From: Hamadaea tsunoensis DSM 44101
GTDB taxonomy: Bacteria > Actinomycetota > Actinomycetes > Mycobacteriales > Micromonosporaceae
DNA length: 64,000 nt
NCBI RefSeq assembly: GCF_000428945.1
Contig: NZ_AUAX01000016.1
Location: 186,001-250,000, forward strand
Reading direction: 5' to 3'
A program made the translations under genes and the position numbers. Within the stretch, counting starts at the first letter, position 1, and each line of letters opens with the position of its first letter. This document shows, in pieces, positions 57,319-64,000 of this stretch. Under the pieces are notes generated by a model that saw nothing but the letters and a program-made list of their open reading frames with translations, was not told the DNA's origin and made no database searches.

Positions 57319-58149
57319 TCAGCCGCGCGGTTCGACGAGCCAATCGTCGTACGGCCACTGGTCCTTGCCCAGATCCACTGTCGTGCTGTGCCGGAACCGC
57401 AGCAGCTCCCGGCGCTGATCCAGCGGCAACCCGGCGGACAGGTCCCCCGCCGCGGTAAACCTGCGGTCGACGTTGTAGTGCAGCTCGTCGCCGACGACGT
57501 AATCGCGGCGGAAGTCGGTACCCCACTGGGAGCTGCCGCCCCACCCGTGGGACAGATCGGTGACCTTGCGGTTGCGGCGCCACCAGGCGAAGTACAGCGC
57601 CGACCGCTCCCCCAGCGCGGCGTCGAGCGCACGGTGCCCGGCCTGGACGACGACCCCGGCCCGCGCGATCAGCAGGCCGCCGACCAGGGCACCCGGCCAC
57701 AGTTCCGCGAGCAGCGTGATCGGTTCGTCCGGGTCCGGCGACGGTACGACGCTCACGATCTCGTGGAAGAACGGGTGGAAGGCGGTTTCGTCCACCGTAG
57801 ACGCGTTGATGAGAGCCAGGAATTCCGCCCAGGCGGCCGGATCCGGCAGCGGCCCCCGCCACCAGGGCCCGTTGTACGTGTGCGACAGCAGCGCCGGATC
57901 GTCGTTGACCGGCTGGTGCGGGCCGAGGAGGATCTCGGTGAGCCGGGAGAACGCGTACAGGCCGTAGAGCACCTCGGGGTCCGCTGCGACCACGCTGTTG
58001 TGCGGCCGGCCGATCTCGTGCAGTTCGGCGAGCACATGCGGGCGCTCGGCCAGCCACGGTTCCAGGACCGCCCGGCCGAAGCCGGGCGCGCCATCATCGC
58101 GCAGGTCGAGGACGAGGTAACGGAACTCCCACAGGGTCGTCTCGGACAC
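57319..58149 (-). CDS. Unknown 276-residue protein
   Basis: GTG start 58149 with TAGAGT about 7 nt upstream (leaderless). The protein is soluble and Trp-rich (SHTYNGPWWRGPLPDPAAWA, YFAWWRRNRKVTDLSHGWGG, QWGTDFRRDYVVGDELHYNV). It has the look of actinobacterial hypothetical proteins of unknown function and no motif I can name. The 65-bp spacer after it holds a short duplication (GACCACCGGGA, twice). It is followed on the same strand by nothing until the convergent SMI1 gene. Confidence 0.75.
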   Translation of the reverse strand: MSETTLWEFRYLVLDLRDDGAPGFGRAVLEPWLAERPHVLAELHEIGRPHNSVVAADPEVLYGLYAFSRLTEILLGPHQPVNDDPALLSHTYNGPWWRGPLPDPAAWAEFLALINASTVDETAFHPFFHEIVSVVPSPDPDEPITLLAELWPGALVGGLLIARAGVVVQAGHRALDAALGERSALYFAWWRRNRKVTDLSHGWGGSSQWGTDFRRDYVVGDELHYNVDRRFTAAGDLSAGLPLDQRRELLRFRHSTTVDLGKDQWPYDDWLVEPRG

Positions 58150-58158
58150 CGTGCGACT

Positions 58159-58842
58159 CTAGGGGTGCATGACGCTCGCGCGCACCCACGTTTCGTCGGG
58201 CGTCAGGTACGCCTCCACGCCCAATCCGTTCTCCCCCAGCAGTTCCTCGAACGCCGCCTTGGTCAGCGGCCGGGACAGGAACGTCTGGCTCCACCCCGCG
58301 TCGGGGTACGCGTACTCGACGTGGACCGACCGGACCCCCGGGCGTACCTCCGTCGAGGAGACCACGGTGACTTCGAGGTCGCCCCGGGAGCTGGTCCGCG
58401 GGACGTCGTCGTGCCAGTCCGCGCCTTCTCGCTGGATCAGCACGACGCCGCCCGGTCCGGCGTGGCGTACGCAGGCCGCGAGCAGGCCGCGGGCGCGTTC
58501 GGGGTCGGGCACGTGCACCAGGCAGGAGCCGAGCAGCACGACGTCGAAGGTCTCGCCGAGATCCAGGTCCTCGATGGACGACCGGACCGTACGCGCGCCG
58601 CGGACGACGGCCAGCATCTCGGCGGACTCGTCGACGGCGGTGACCGCGAAACCCAGGTCCGCCAGCGCATGGGTGACGCGGCCCGCGCCGCAGCCGAGTT
58701 CCAGGATCGTGCCGCCGGCCGGTGTGTGCGCGGCGATGATCCCGGGTTCGGCACCCGGCCGCAGGCGCTGGTAGAGCTCGATCGAGCAGCCGTCGGGGGT
58801 GAACTCGCCCACGCCGGTGCCCGCGTATCCGTCACGTCCCAT
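58159..58842 (-). CDS. Class I SAM-dependent methyltransferase
   Basis: 227 residues from ATG 58842. Motif I is ILELGCGAGRVTHALADLGF, then VTAVDESAEMLAVV (motif II acidic residue), FDVVLLGSCLVHVPD and GGVVLIQREGADWHDD. It should methylate a small molecule. A longer frame upstream (to 59340) is a shadow of the next gene. It is 9 bp upstream of the gene at 57319 in transcription order, so the two may be co-expressed. Confidence 0.88.
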   Translation of the reverse strand: MGRDGYAGTGVGEFTPDGCSIELYQRLRPGAEPGIIAAHTPAGGTILELGCGAGRVTHALADLGFAVTAVDESAEMLAVVRGARTVRSSIEDLDLGETFDVVLLGSCLVHVPDPERARGLLAACVRHAGPGGVVLIQREGADWHDDVPRTSSRGDLEVTVVSSTEVRPGVRSVHVEYAYPDAGWSQTFLSRPLTKAAFEELLGENGLGVEAYLTPDETWVRASVMHP

Positions 58843-58967
58843 CCGGCGATCAGACCAGACCGGCCTGTGAGGACGCTGGGTCGAGCCCGGATCGGCAGCG
58901 CGGCGGCCCGCCGTCGTCGAAGCCGTGCAGCGCCTGTTCCCGCCGCACGGCGTTGGCTTGACAGCCC

Positions 58968-59588
58968 TCAGAGCATGCCGGAGAGGATGCGCTCCAGCCC
59001 CTGCCCCTTCCGGCTGACGATCAGCCGCGGGATGCTGCCCTGGATGGTCCGCTCCCGGCCCTCGGTCCAGGCCAGCTCGTAGTAGTAGTCGGCCAGCAGC
59101 AGCTCTTCGTCGGTCGCCGGCCGCTCGTCGGAGTAGGTCAGGGTGTGCCCGTCGTACTCGTCGCGGTACGTCGCGTACAGGATGACGCCGTCGCCGCGCA
59201 GTCGCAGGGACGGGCCCGCCTTGACGTTGAAGTACGGGTCGAGGTTGAGCGCGCCCTCGGTGAAGCGCTCGTAGAGGTGGCGGTAGCGGGGCAGGAGCCC
59301 GTCGGGGCGCGCGGCGGGCAGCCGGTTGCGGCGCCACCACGGCGTGGCGGGCGCGACCGCGCGGAACACGCGTCCGGCGGCATCACACGCCAGCGCGCGC
59401 AGCCGGGCGGCGTCCAGGCTGCTCGTCTCGTAGACCGCCAGGGGATTGCGGCTCTGGTGGCCGGCCACCCGCTGGTGGAAGCTCTGCTGGCTCGGCTGCT
59501 GGTTGTTCAGCTGGTGGTGGTTCGGCTGCTGGTGGTTCAACTGGTTGAAGCTCTGGTGGCTCACGTAGTCGACGTGCACGGCGGACAC
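58968..59588 (-). CDS. Unknown protein with Gln/Asn/His-rich repeat head
   Basis: 206 residues from GTG 59588. Residues 10-40 (SHQSFNQLNHQQPNHHQLNN and on) are encoded by a 15-nt array at 59472-59561. The rest is a compact domain (ARLRALACDAAGRVFRAVAP, GLLPRYRHLYERFTEGALNL, GVILYATYRDEYDGHTLTYS, LADYYYELAWTEGRERTIQG) without a family I recognise. The head is prion-like in composition, which is rare for such GC-rich DNA. Confidence 0.72.
   Translation of the reverse strand: MSAVHVDYVSHQSFNQLNHQQPNHHQLNNQQPSQQSFHQRVAGHQSRNPLAVYETSSLDAARLRALACDAAGRVFRAVAPATPWWRRNRLPAARPDGLLPRYRHLYERFTEGALNLDPYFNVKAGPSLRLRGDGVILYATYRDEYDGHTLTYSDERPATDEELLLADYYYELAWTEGRERTIQGSIPRLIVSRKGQGLERILSGML
59472..59561 (-). 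repeat. Six 15-nt tandem repeats, in frame
   Basis: GGTGGAAGCTCTGCT, GGCTCGGCTGCTGGT, TGTTCAGCTGGTGGT, GGTTCGGCTGCTGGT, GGTTCAACTGGTTGA, AGCTCTGGTGGCTCA. They encode the Gln/Asn/His-rich head of the gene at 58968. Confidence 0.92.
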
Positions 59589-59673
59589 GCTTCCCTTCCT
59601 GCGGCAGCCTCCCCGCTCCGGCGCGACCCGCTCGCTGCCTGCTGGGACGGCCTCCCGTCAGGGATTCTGGCAA

Positions 59674-59693
59674 GGACCGGGCCGCCCCGGTCC
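59674..59693. terminator. Hairpin in the spacer downstream of the kinase gene
   Basis: GGACCGGG (59674-59681) pairs with CCCGGTCC (59686-59693) around a 4-nt loop. The surrounding spacer (59589-59858) shows no other feature or coding frame that I trust. Confidence 0.55.
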
Positions 59694-59858
59694 CGGAGAA
59701 CGTCCGCGTCACCCCGGCCGATCAGCCGACCGGGTACACCGATCGGGCCGGGCGCCGCTTGTCAGGCGCGGTGTGCCGACGGCCACGTGTCGCCCTTCCG
59801 ACTGCCGTCCGACCCGCGAAAACACCCGGCCGACCCCGGAAGGACCCACGAAAGAACC

Positions 59859-61418
59859 TCACTCTTCGGCGGCGTCCCGGCCCTTGTGCTTGCCGTGGTC
59901 GCCGGAGCCGCCGCCTGGCCCACCATCGCCTGGCCCGCCGCCGGGACCGCCGTTGCCCGGGCCCGTCGTGACCGGAGCATGCGTGCTCGCCTGCACCGGA
60001 GCCCCGGCGATCGGCCGGGTGCCGGGAACCCCGAGGACGGTCGCCGTGCACGGCTGGTCGTTCACCGTGAACCGGGTCGGCAAGGGGTTGCTGCCCGCGT
60101 ACGCGCCGGCGAAATCGAGCTGCGCGGCCTTCGCGGGATCGAGGCCGGCGGGCTGGGGGCGGGAGGTGACAGTGGTGTCCTGTTCCGTCCATTGCGCCCC
60201 GACCGCGGGATCGACCCGCTGGCCGCCGGGCAGGCCGAACGCCACCCGCCACCCCGCCAGCGGCTGCGCGCCCGTGTTCGTCACGGTCACCGACGCCGCG
60301 AACGCCCGGCCGTCGTCCTTCGTCACCTGATAGGCCACGTGGCAGGCGGCCGCGGGCGGCGTACCCCCGGTCGCGGCCGTGGGCGCCGCTCCATGGACGA
60401 TCACGAAACTCCATGCGCCGATCAGGGCCACCAGCGCCGCGATCCCCAGGATCCGGCCGCGGCCGCTCAGTCGCCGCTTCGGCGCCGGACCCGCCAACAG
60501 CATCCGGGTCACGCCGGGCAGGTCGGTCACCGCGGGCGTACCGGCCGCCACGACCGCCGCGACCGCGGCCACCTCCGCCGCCGTGGGACGCCGCTGCGGC
60601 GCCTCCGCCAGGCACCGCTCCAGCAGCACCGTCACCTCGGCGGGAAGGCCCTCGACGATCGGCACCGGCCCGCCCGGAAGACACCCGAACAAAGCCTGAT
60701 GCAGCAGTACGCCGAGCGCGTACACGTCGGCCGCGGGCCCGGCCGGCGCACCCGCCAGCCGTTCCGGTGCCACATACCCGGGTGTACCGAAGTACGTCTC
60801 GGGTGCCCCGGTCGCCGCGCCGATGCCGAAGTCGACGACCTTCACCCCGTCGGCCGAGAGCAGGACGTTGCCCGGGGCGATGTCGCGATGCACGAGACCC
60901 TGCTCGTGCGCGGCGTCGAGCGCCTCGGCGACCTGGCCCGCCAGGCGTACCGCGGCCGGCCAGGGCAACCGGCCGCCGCCGTGCAGCAGGTCGCCCAGCG
61001 AGACCCCGTCGATCAGTTCGAGGACGAGGTACGGGACCTCGTCCCCGGCTTCACCGGCCGCCGTGCCGGACTCCGCACCGGCCCCTTCGCCGGACCCCGT
61101 GCCGTGCCCTTCGCTGGACCATTCGCCAGGCCCCGTGCCGGACCATGCGCCCGGCCCTTCGCTGGATCCTGTGCGGTGGGGACGGCGATCGGTGCCGTAG
61201 TCGTAGAGCGCGGCGATCCGTGGATGATTCAGCCGGGCGAGGATGACCGCCTCCTGCCGCAGGCGTTCACGGCCGACGGGATCGGCGAGCAGCGCACGGT
61301 CGAGTACCTTGACCGCGACCGTGCGCCCGAGAAGTTCGTCCCAGCCGCGCCACACCCCGGCGGTTCCGCCGATCGCGAGTGGTTCGAGCAGCCGGTACCG
61401 GCCCACCATGTCCGTCAT
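59859..61418 (-). CDS. Membrane Ser/Thr protein kinase with extracellular CBM2-like domain
   Basis: 519 residues from ATG 61418 (MTDMVGRYRLLEPLAIGGTA); GTG 61430 is an alternative. Kinase domain residues 1-290 with the lysine in TVAVKVLDR, HRD in LVHRDIAPGNVLL and DFG in VKVVDFGIGA, so it should be active. A 36-nt repeat insert (61063-61176) widens the hinge after YDYGTD. One membrane helix (ILGIAALVALIGAWSFVIV) leads to an outer CBM2-like domain (ACHVAYQVTKDDGRAFAASV, GAQPLAGWRVAFGLPGGQRV, QPCTATVLG). A Gly/Pro-rich tail ends the protein. PASTA domains, usual in actinobacterial wall-sensing kinases, are absent. Confidence 0.88.
   Translation of the reverse strand: MTDMVGRYRLLEPLAIGGTAGVWRGWDELLGRTVAVKVLDRALLADPVGRERLRQEAVILARLNHPRIAALYDYGTDRRPHRTGSSEGPGAWSGTGPGEWSSEGHGTGSGEGAGAESGTAAGEAGDEVPYLVLELIDGVSLGDLLHGGGRLPWPAAVRLAGQVAEALDAAHEQGLVHRDIAPGNVLLSADGVKVVDFGIGAATGAPETYFGTPGYVAPERLAGAPAGPAADVYALGVLLHQALFGCLPGGPVPIVEGLPAEVTVLLERCLAEAPQRRPTAAEVAAVAAVVAAGTPAVTDLPGVTRMLLAGPAPKRRLSGRGRILGIAALVALIGAWSFVIVHGAAPTAATGGTPPAAACHVAYQVTKDDGRAFAASVTVTNTGAQPLAGWRVAFGLPGGQRVDPAVGAQWTEQDTTVTSRPQPAGLDPAKAAQLDFAGAYAGSNPLPTRFTVNDQPCTATVLGVPGTRPIAGAPVQASTHAPVTTGPGNGGPGGGPGDGGPGGGSGDHGKHKGRDAAEE
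61063..61176 (-). repeat. Three 36-nt tandem repeats inside the kinase domain
   Basis: Units begin GTGCCG at 61063, 61099 and 61135 with a partial fourth at 61171; each holds further 15-18 nt sub-repeats (CCTTCGCTGGA type). They encode a Gly/Ser/Glu/Trp-rich insert between the kinase beta strands flanking the hinge. Confidence 0.88.
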
Positions 61419-61482
61419 GCCGTCCGCCACCCGGCTGCCATACCCGCCGCGCCCGCCCTTAACCGGCCCAGCTTGTGACTCC

Positions 61483-61546
61483 CACAACTGTCGGGAGTCA
61501 CAGCTGTCGGGAATCACAGCTGTCGGGAATCACGCCTGTAGGAAAT
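61483..61546. repeat. Four 16-nt tandem repeats across the lipoprotein stop
   Basis: CACAACTGTCGGGAGT, CACAGCTGTCGGGAAT (twice), CACGCCTGTAGGAAAT. The stop codon of the minus-strand lipoprotein (61530-61532) lies at a unit boundary; the last unit encodes the protein's final residues (DFLQA), the others are spacer before the kinase gene. Confidence 0.93.
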
Positions 61547-62546
61547 CGATGACTCCCGCATTGCCCCACAGCTGTGTCACCGTGTGATTCGCCGACACTG
61601 CCTCGATTCCCGCATCCGTGCTGTACGCGACGCGCCCGTCGGTCGTCCAGGTCAGCTGCCCGATACCGTGCGCATCGGACGTCAGCCGCGTGTCGGTCAG
61701 GCCGCCCTTGTCGCTGGGACGCTTGCCCGACACGACCTTCAGGACGTGCACCTGCCCGTCCGTCCCCGCGTACGCGACCTTCAGCCCGTCCGGCGCCACG
61801 GCCGGGGAGCTGCCGAGCGCGGCCTTCGACGCCATCGGCTCCCGGGAGTTCCCGTCGCGTACCCAGATCTCCTCGCCCTGCGGTCCGGCGTGGCCGAAGG
61901 CGTAGTCGACGTGGAAGCGGTCGTCGTTGACGTCGCGGGTGCCGAAGTAGCGGCCGTCCGGTGCGGTGTTCCCCGTCGCGCCGAGGTTGTCGGCGACCCC
62001 GAGGTAGGCGTCGACCTCGAGCTTGCCCTCCCACGGCGGATCCTCCGCGATCGCCTTGATGCGCACGGTGCCGTTCGCGTGCTCCTCGAAGTTCACCTCG
62101 GTGCCGACCGTCGTCGGGTTGGCCCGGTACACGCTCCGGTCGGTCTTGGTCAGCACCTTGCGAGCGGTACCGTCGTACTTCGCGGTCGAGATGTTGCCCT
62201 CGGCGTCCACGAACGCGATCCGCTCCGCGGACAGCCACTTCGCCCCGGTGACCGTGGTCGGGAACTGCACCGCGACCCCGCCGACCCACACCGTCCGCGT
62301 CCCGTTGGAGATCAGCGCCGTCCCGTGCTTCGGCTTCGCCGGCTTGGCGTTCCCCGCCAGGCTCGGCACCGCGCTCGCGCTCGACGGCGTACCCGGGGCG
62401 CTCGGGCCGCTGCTCGCCACAACACTCGGCGAGGCGTCCGGCCCCGCCACCGTCCCCGGCTGAGGCCCGCAAGCCGCCAGCACCGCCCCCGAAGCAGCGA
62501 TCACCGCGGCAACCGCCGCCCGCCGCCGAGCATCCTGCGTACGCAT
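61530..62546 (-). CDS. Lipoprotein with beta-propeller-like repeats
   Basis: 338 residues from ATG 62546. The signal is MRTQDARRRAAVAAVIAAS leading to the lipobox VLAAC, so the mature N-terminal Cys should carry lipid on the outside of the membrane. A Ser/Pro-rich linker (about residues 30-70) precedes propeller-like strands (TVWVGGVAVQFPTTVTGAKW, EEIWVRDGNSREPMASKAAL, AVAPDGLKVAYAGTDGQVHV). TolB/WD40-like function is likely binding rather than catalysis. It lies directly upstream of the kinase gene on the same strand, so the two may function together at the cell surface. Confidence 0.85.
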   Translation of the reverse strand: MRTQDARRRAAVAAVIAASGAVLAACGPQPGTVAGPDASPSVVASSGPSAPGTPSSASAVPSLAGNAKPAKPKHGTALISNGTRTVWVGGVAVQFPTTVTGAKWLSAERIAFVDAEGNISTAKYDGTARKVLTKTDRSVYRANPTTVGTEVNFEEHANGTVRIKAIAEDPPWEGKLEVDAYLGVADNLGATGNTAPDGRYFGTRDVNDDRFHVDYAFGHAGPQGEEIWVRDGNSREPMASKAALGSSPAVAPDGLKVAYAGTDGQVHVLKVVSGKRPSDKGGLTDTRLTSDAHGIGQLTWTTDGRVAYSTDAGIEAVSANHTVTQLWGNAGVIDFLQA

Positions 62547-62720
62547 CGTGTCCACTCCGTTCGTCTGTGTGACCGGATAGACGTACGCGTTGCCGCGAAC
62601 CGTTGGTGGCAAAAGGATCGAATCGCAAGAGCACCCATTCGACGATGGTTGCCGCCCGAAGGGGTGGATCCTGCGCGCGCGGCTTTGACGGCGTCGCCGC
62701 GATTCGGGCAGAGTGGACAC

Positions 62721-64000
62721 GTGACGTTCTTCGCCTGGCTGTGCGGCTTGGACAAGACCGAACTCGGCCGGGTGATCGCGCACCGCCCGGAGTCGGTCCT
62801 GCTGGCCGGACCGCCGCGCGACCGCGCCGCCCTCGCTTCCCTCCTCCAGCACGAGGCCCTGGTCGCCGCTCACCTTCAGACCGCTCACCGACCCGTCCAC
62901 GACGTCGTCGACATGGTGGCCGCCCTGGGCGGGCAGTCGACGATCGAGGCACTGGCGAAGGCATTCGACCTCGCGGCCGACGACCATGACCTCGCCGACG
63001 CCGTGGCGTGGCTGACGACGCGGGCGCTGGCCTGGACGGATGCCCAGGGGCTGCATCTGCTGCCCACCCTGATGCGGCTCATCCCTCATCCGCACGGGCT
63101 CGGCGTTCCGGCCCGTACCCTGCTGGAAGCCCAGACCGTCGCCGAGCTGACGGCGATCGCCTCGCGGTGGGGACTACCGCCGACCAAGCCCAAGGCCCGC
63201 CTCGTCGACACGATGAACGGCTGGCTCACAGATCCGGACAACGTCCGTCAACTGCTGCGTACGGCACCGGCGGAGCTGCGCGACGCCCTCGACCACCTGG
63301 TGTGGGACGGCCCGGTCACGACGGCCACCCAGGCACCGGCGGTGGCCTGGGCACTGAAGCACGGGCTGGTCTACCACCATGACTGGACTCTCGCGCAGAT
63401 GCCCGGCGAGGTCGGCCGAGCGCTACGAGGTCCGGGGTGGCGGCCCACCTTCACGCCTCACCCTCCGGACCCGCCCACGGTCACCGTCGCGCCCGCCGTC
63501 GTCGCCCGAGAGTCGGCGGCCGCCGCCCTGGCCCTGCTGGATCAGGTCGGTACGCTGGTCGCCGAATGCGCGCGTAGACCGCTGCCGGCCCTGAAGACCG
63601 GTGGCATCGGCGTACGCGAACTGCGCCGCCTGGCCAAGACGGTCGGCTGCGACGAACGCTCGGTACGCCTGTGCCTCGAAGTCGCCTTCGAAGCCGGACT
63701 GCTGGACTTCGAGGACGGGGAAGCCGGTGGTGGGCAACTGCTCGCCACCGCCGCGTACGACGTCTGGCTGGCGAACGATCCAGCGGCCCGGTTCGGGGAT
63801 CTGCTGACCGGTTGGCGGGAGCTGGCCACCGAGCCGTGGACGGGCAGCAGCGCCGAAACCCGGGTCGCAGCCTTGATCGAACCGGACGATCCCAGCCACT
63901 CGGCAGGGCTGACCCGGCGCGAGTTGCTGGCCGCGGCCGGGAGGTTGCCGCATGACCGCGGTCTGGTCTCCGACGACGGTCTGGCGCCGGTCATCGCCTG
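62721..64000 (+). CDS. Helicase-associated-domain protein (Rv0862c-like), 3' end outside window
   Basis: The frame from GTG 62721 is open to the last base of the window (426 codons so far). The opening MTFFAWLCGLDKTELGRVIA and HRPESVLLAGPPRDRAALAS is typical of the actinobacterial proteins annotated 'helicase-associated/XPB-Ssl2-like C-terminal domain'. These are about 700-800 residues and normally carry the XPB-like domain at the C-terminus, outside the window. The N-terminal part has winged-helix-like segments (GGQSTIEALAKAFDL, GIGVRELRRLAKTVGCDERS, GLTRRELLAAAGRLP). It is divergent from the lipoprotein gene; the 174-bp spacer (62547-62720) shows no other feature. Confidence 0.82.
   Translation, partial: MTFFAWLCGLDKTELGRVIAHRPESVLLAGPPRDRAALASLLQHEALVAAHLQTAHRPVHDVVDMVAALGGQSTIEALAKAFDLAADDHDLADAVAWLTTRALAWTDAQGLHLLPTLMRLIPHPHGLGVPARTLLEAQTVAELTAIASRWGLPPTKPKARLVDTMNGWLTDPDNVRQLLRTAPAELRDALDHLVWDGPVTTATQAPAVAWALKHGLVYHHDWTLAQMPGEVGRALRGPGWRPTFTPHPPDPPTVTVAPAVVARESAAAALALLDQVGTLVAECARRPLPALKTGGIGVRELRRLAKTVGCDERSVRLCLEVAFEAGLLDFEDGEAGGGQLLATAAYDVWLANDPAARFGDLLTGWRELATEPWTGSSAETRVAALIEPDDPSHSAGLTRRELLAAAGRLPHDRGLVSDDGLAPVIA

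Noticed and set aside
1-64000. tRNA or rRNA genes
   Set aside because: I saw no cloverleaf with TTCGA/GGTTC-type loops or conserved rRNA segment. A covariance-model scan would be needed to exclude a divergent one.

Overview
The window is GC-rich, densely packed chromosomal DNA from an actinomycete. Third codon positions are almost always G or C, GTG starts are common, neighbouring genes often overlap by 4 nt (ATGA/GTGA), and many starts sit 6-8 nt after a TANNNT -10 box, as in leaderless transcripts. The gene families (GPP34, DUF2795, DUF6158, actinobacterial holin-X, SigE-type sigma factor, RsbA-type anti-sigma factor, baeRF) and the very frequent hexamer GTACGC/GCGTAC suggest the Micromonosporaceae (Actinoplanes-like). 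That placement is inferred from style, not from a marker gene. I see no rRNA, tRNA, CRISPR array, insertion sequence or prophage.

Layout. 1-1395: end of a hydrogenase maturation protease and a zinc alcohol dehydrogenase. 1519-6146: response regulator/sensor kinase pair divergent from an ABC-2 exporter. 6314-11248: methyltransferase, a large GGDEF-EAL c-di-GMP protein, a GPP34 protein. 11287-17737: mostly uncharacterised or envelope/stress proteins (ATP-grasp, holin-X, DUF3618, DUF2795, baeRF). 17863-21624: phosphotransferase, class A beta-lactamase-like hydrolase with a LysR regulator, Tat-exported metallo-beta-lactamase-fold protein. 21685-26824: AI-2E transporter, CsbD, YtrA-type GntR and PadR units, and a STAS/HATPase partner-switching pair. 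26957-32731: TetR-controlled flavin monooxygenase, PLP enzymes including a MocR regulator divergent from a class V aminotransferase, HAD hydrolase. 32829-38632: HIT, GyrI-like, TetR plus Ohr, cupin, small unknowns. 38717-42320: deaminase/ComB operon and an OafA-type acyltransferase. 42383-46938: epimerase, lincosamide nucleotidyltransferase-like gene, second STAS/RsbA module, VOC protein. 46992-55914: SigE-type sigma factor with a membrane partner, then a three-gene ATPase/FtsX-permease operon. 56105-64000: DHFR-like, SMI1/KNR4, methyltransferase, a Ser/Thr kinase with an extracellular CBM2-like domain, a lipoprotein, and the start of a helicase-associated-domain protein.

Main observation. 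The window carries more than twenty short, diverged tandem-repeat arrays, each with its own unit sequence and most with a 15-nt unit. Arrays inside genes have units of 12, 15, 18 or 36 nt, so they stay in frame and appear as low-complexity inserts in otherwise conserved proteins. Arrays in spacers or across 3' ends have units of 13, 14, 16, 17 or 19 nt. This looks like a genome-wide local-duplication process limited by reading frame. Also notable are several clear regulator/operator pairs, two intergenic inverted-repeat families (core GATCTTGCGCGAA and TTGATCAAGTTCCC), and proteins with unusual extracytoplasmic or accessory domains.
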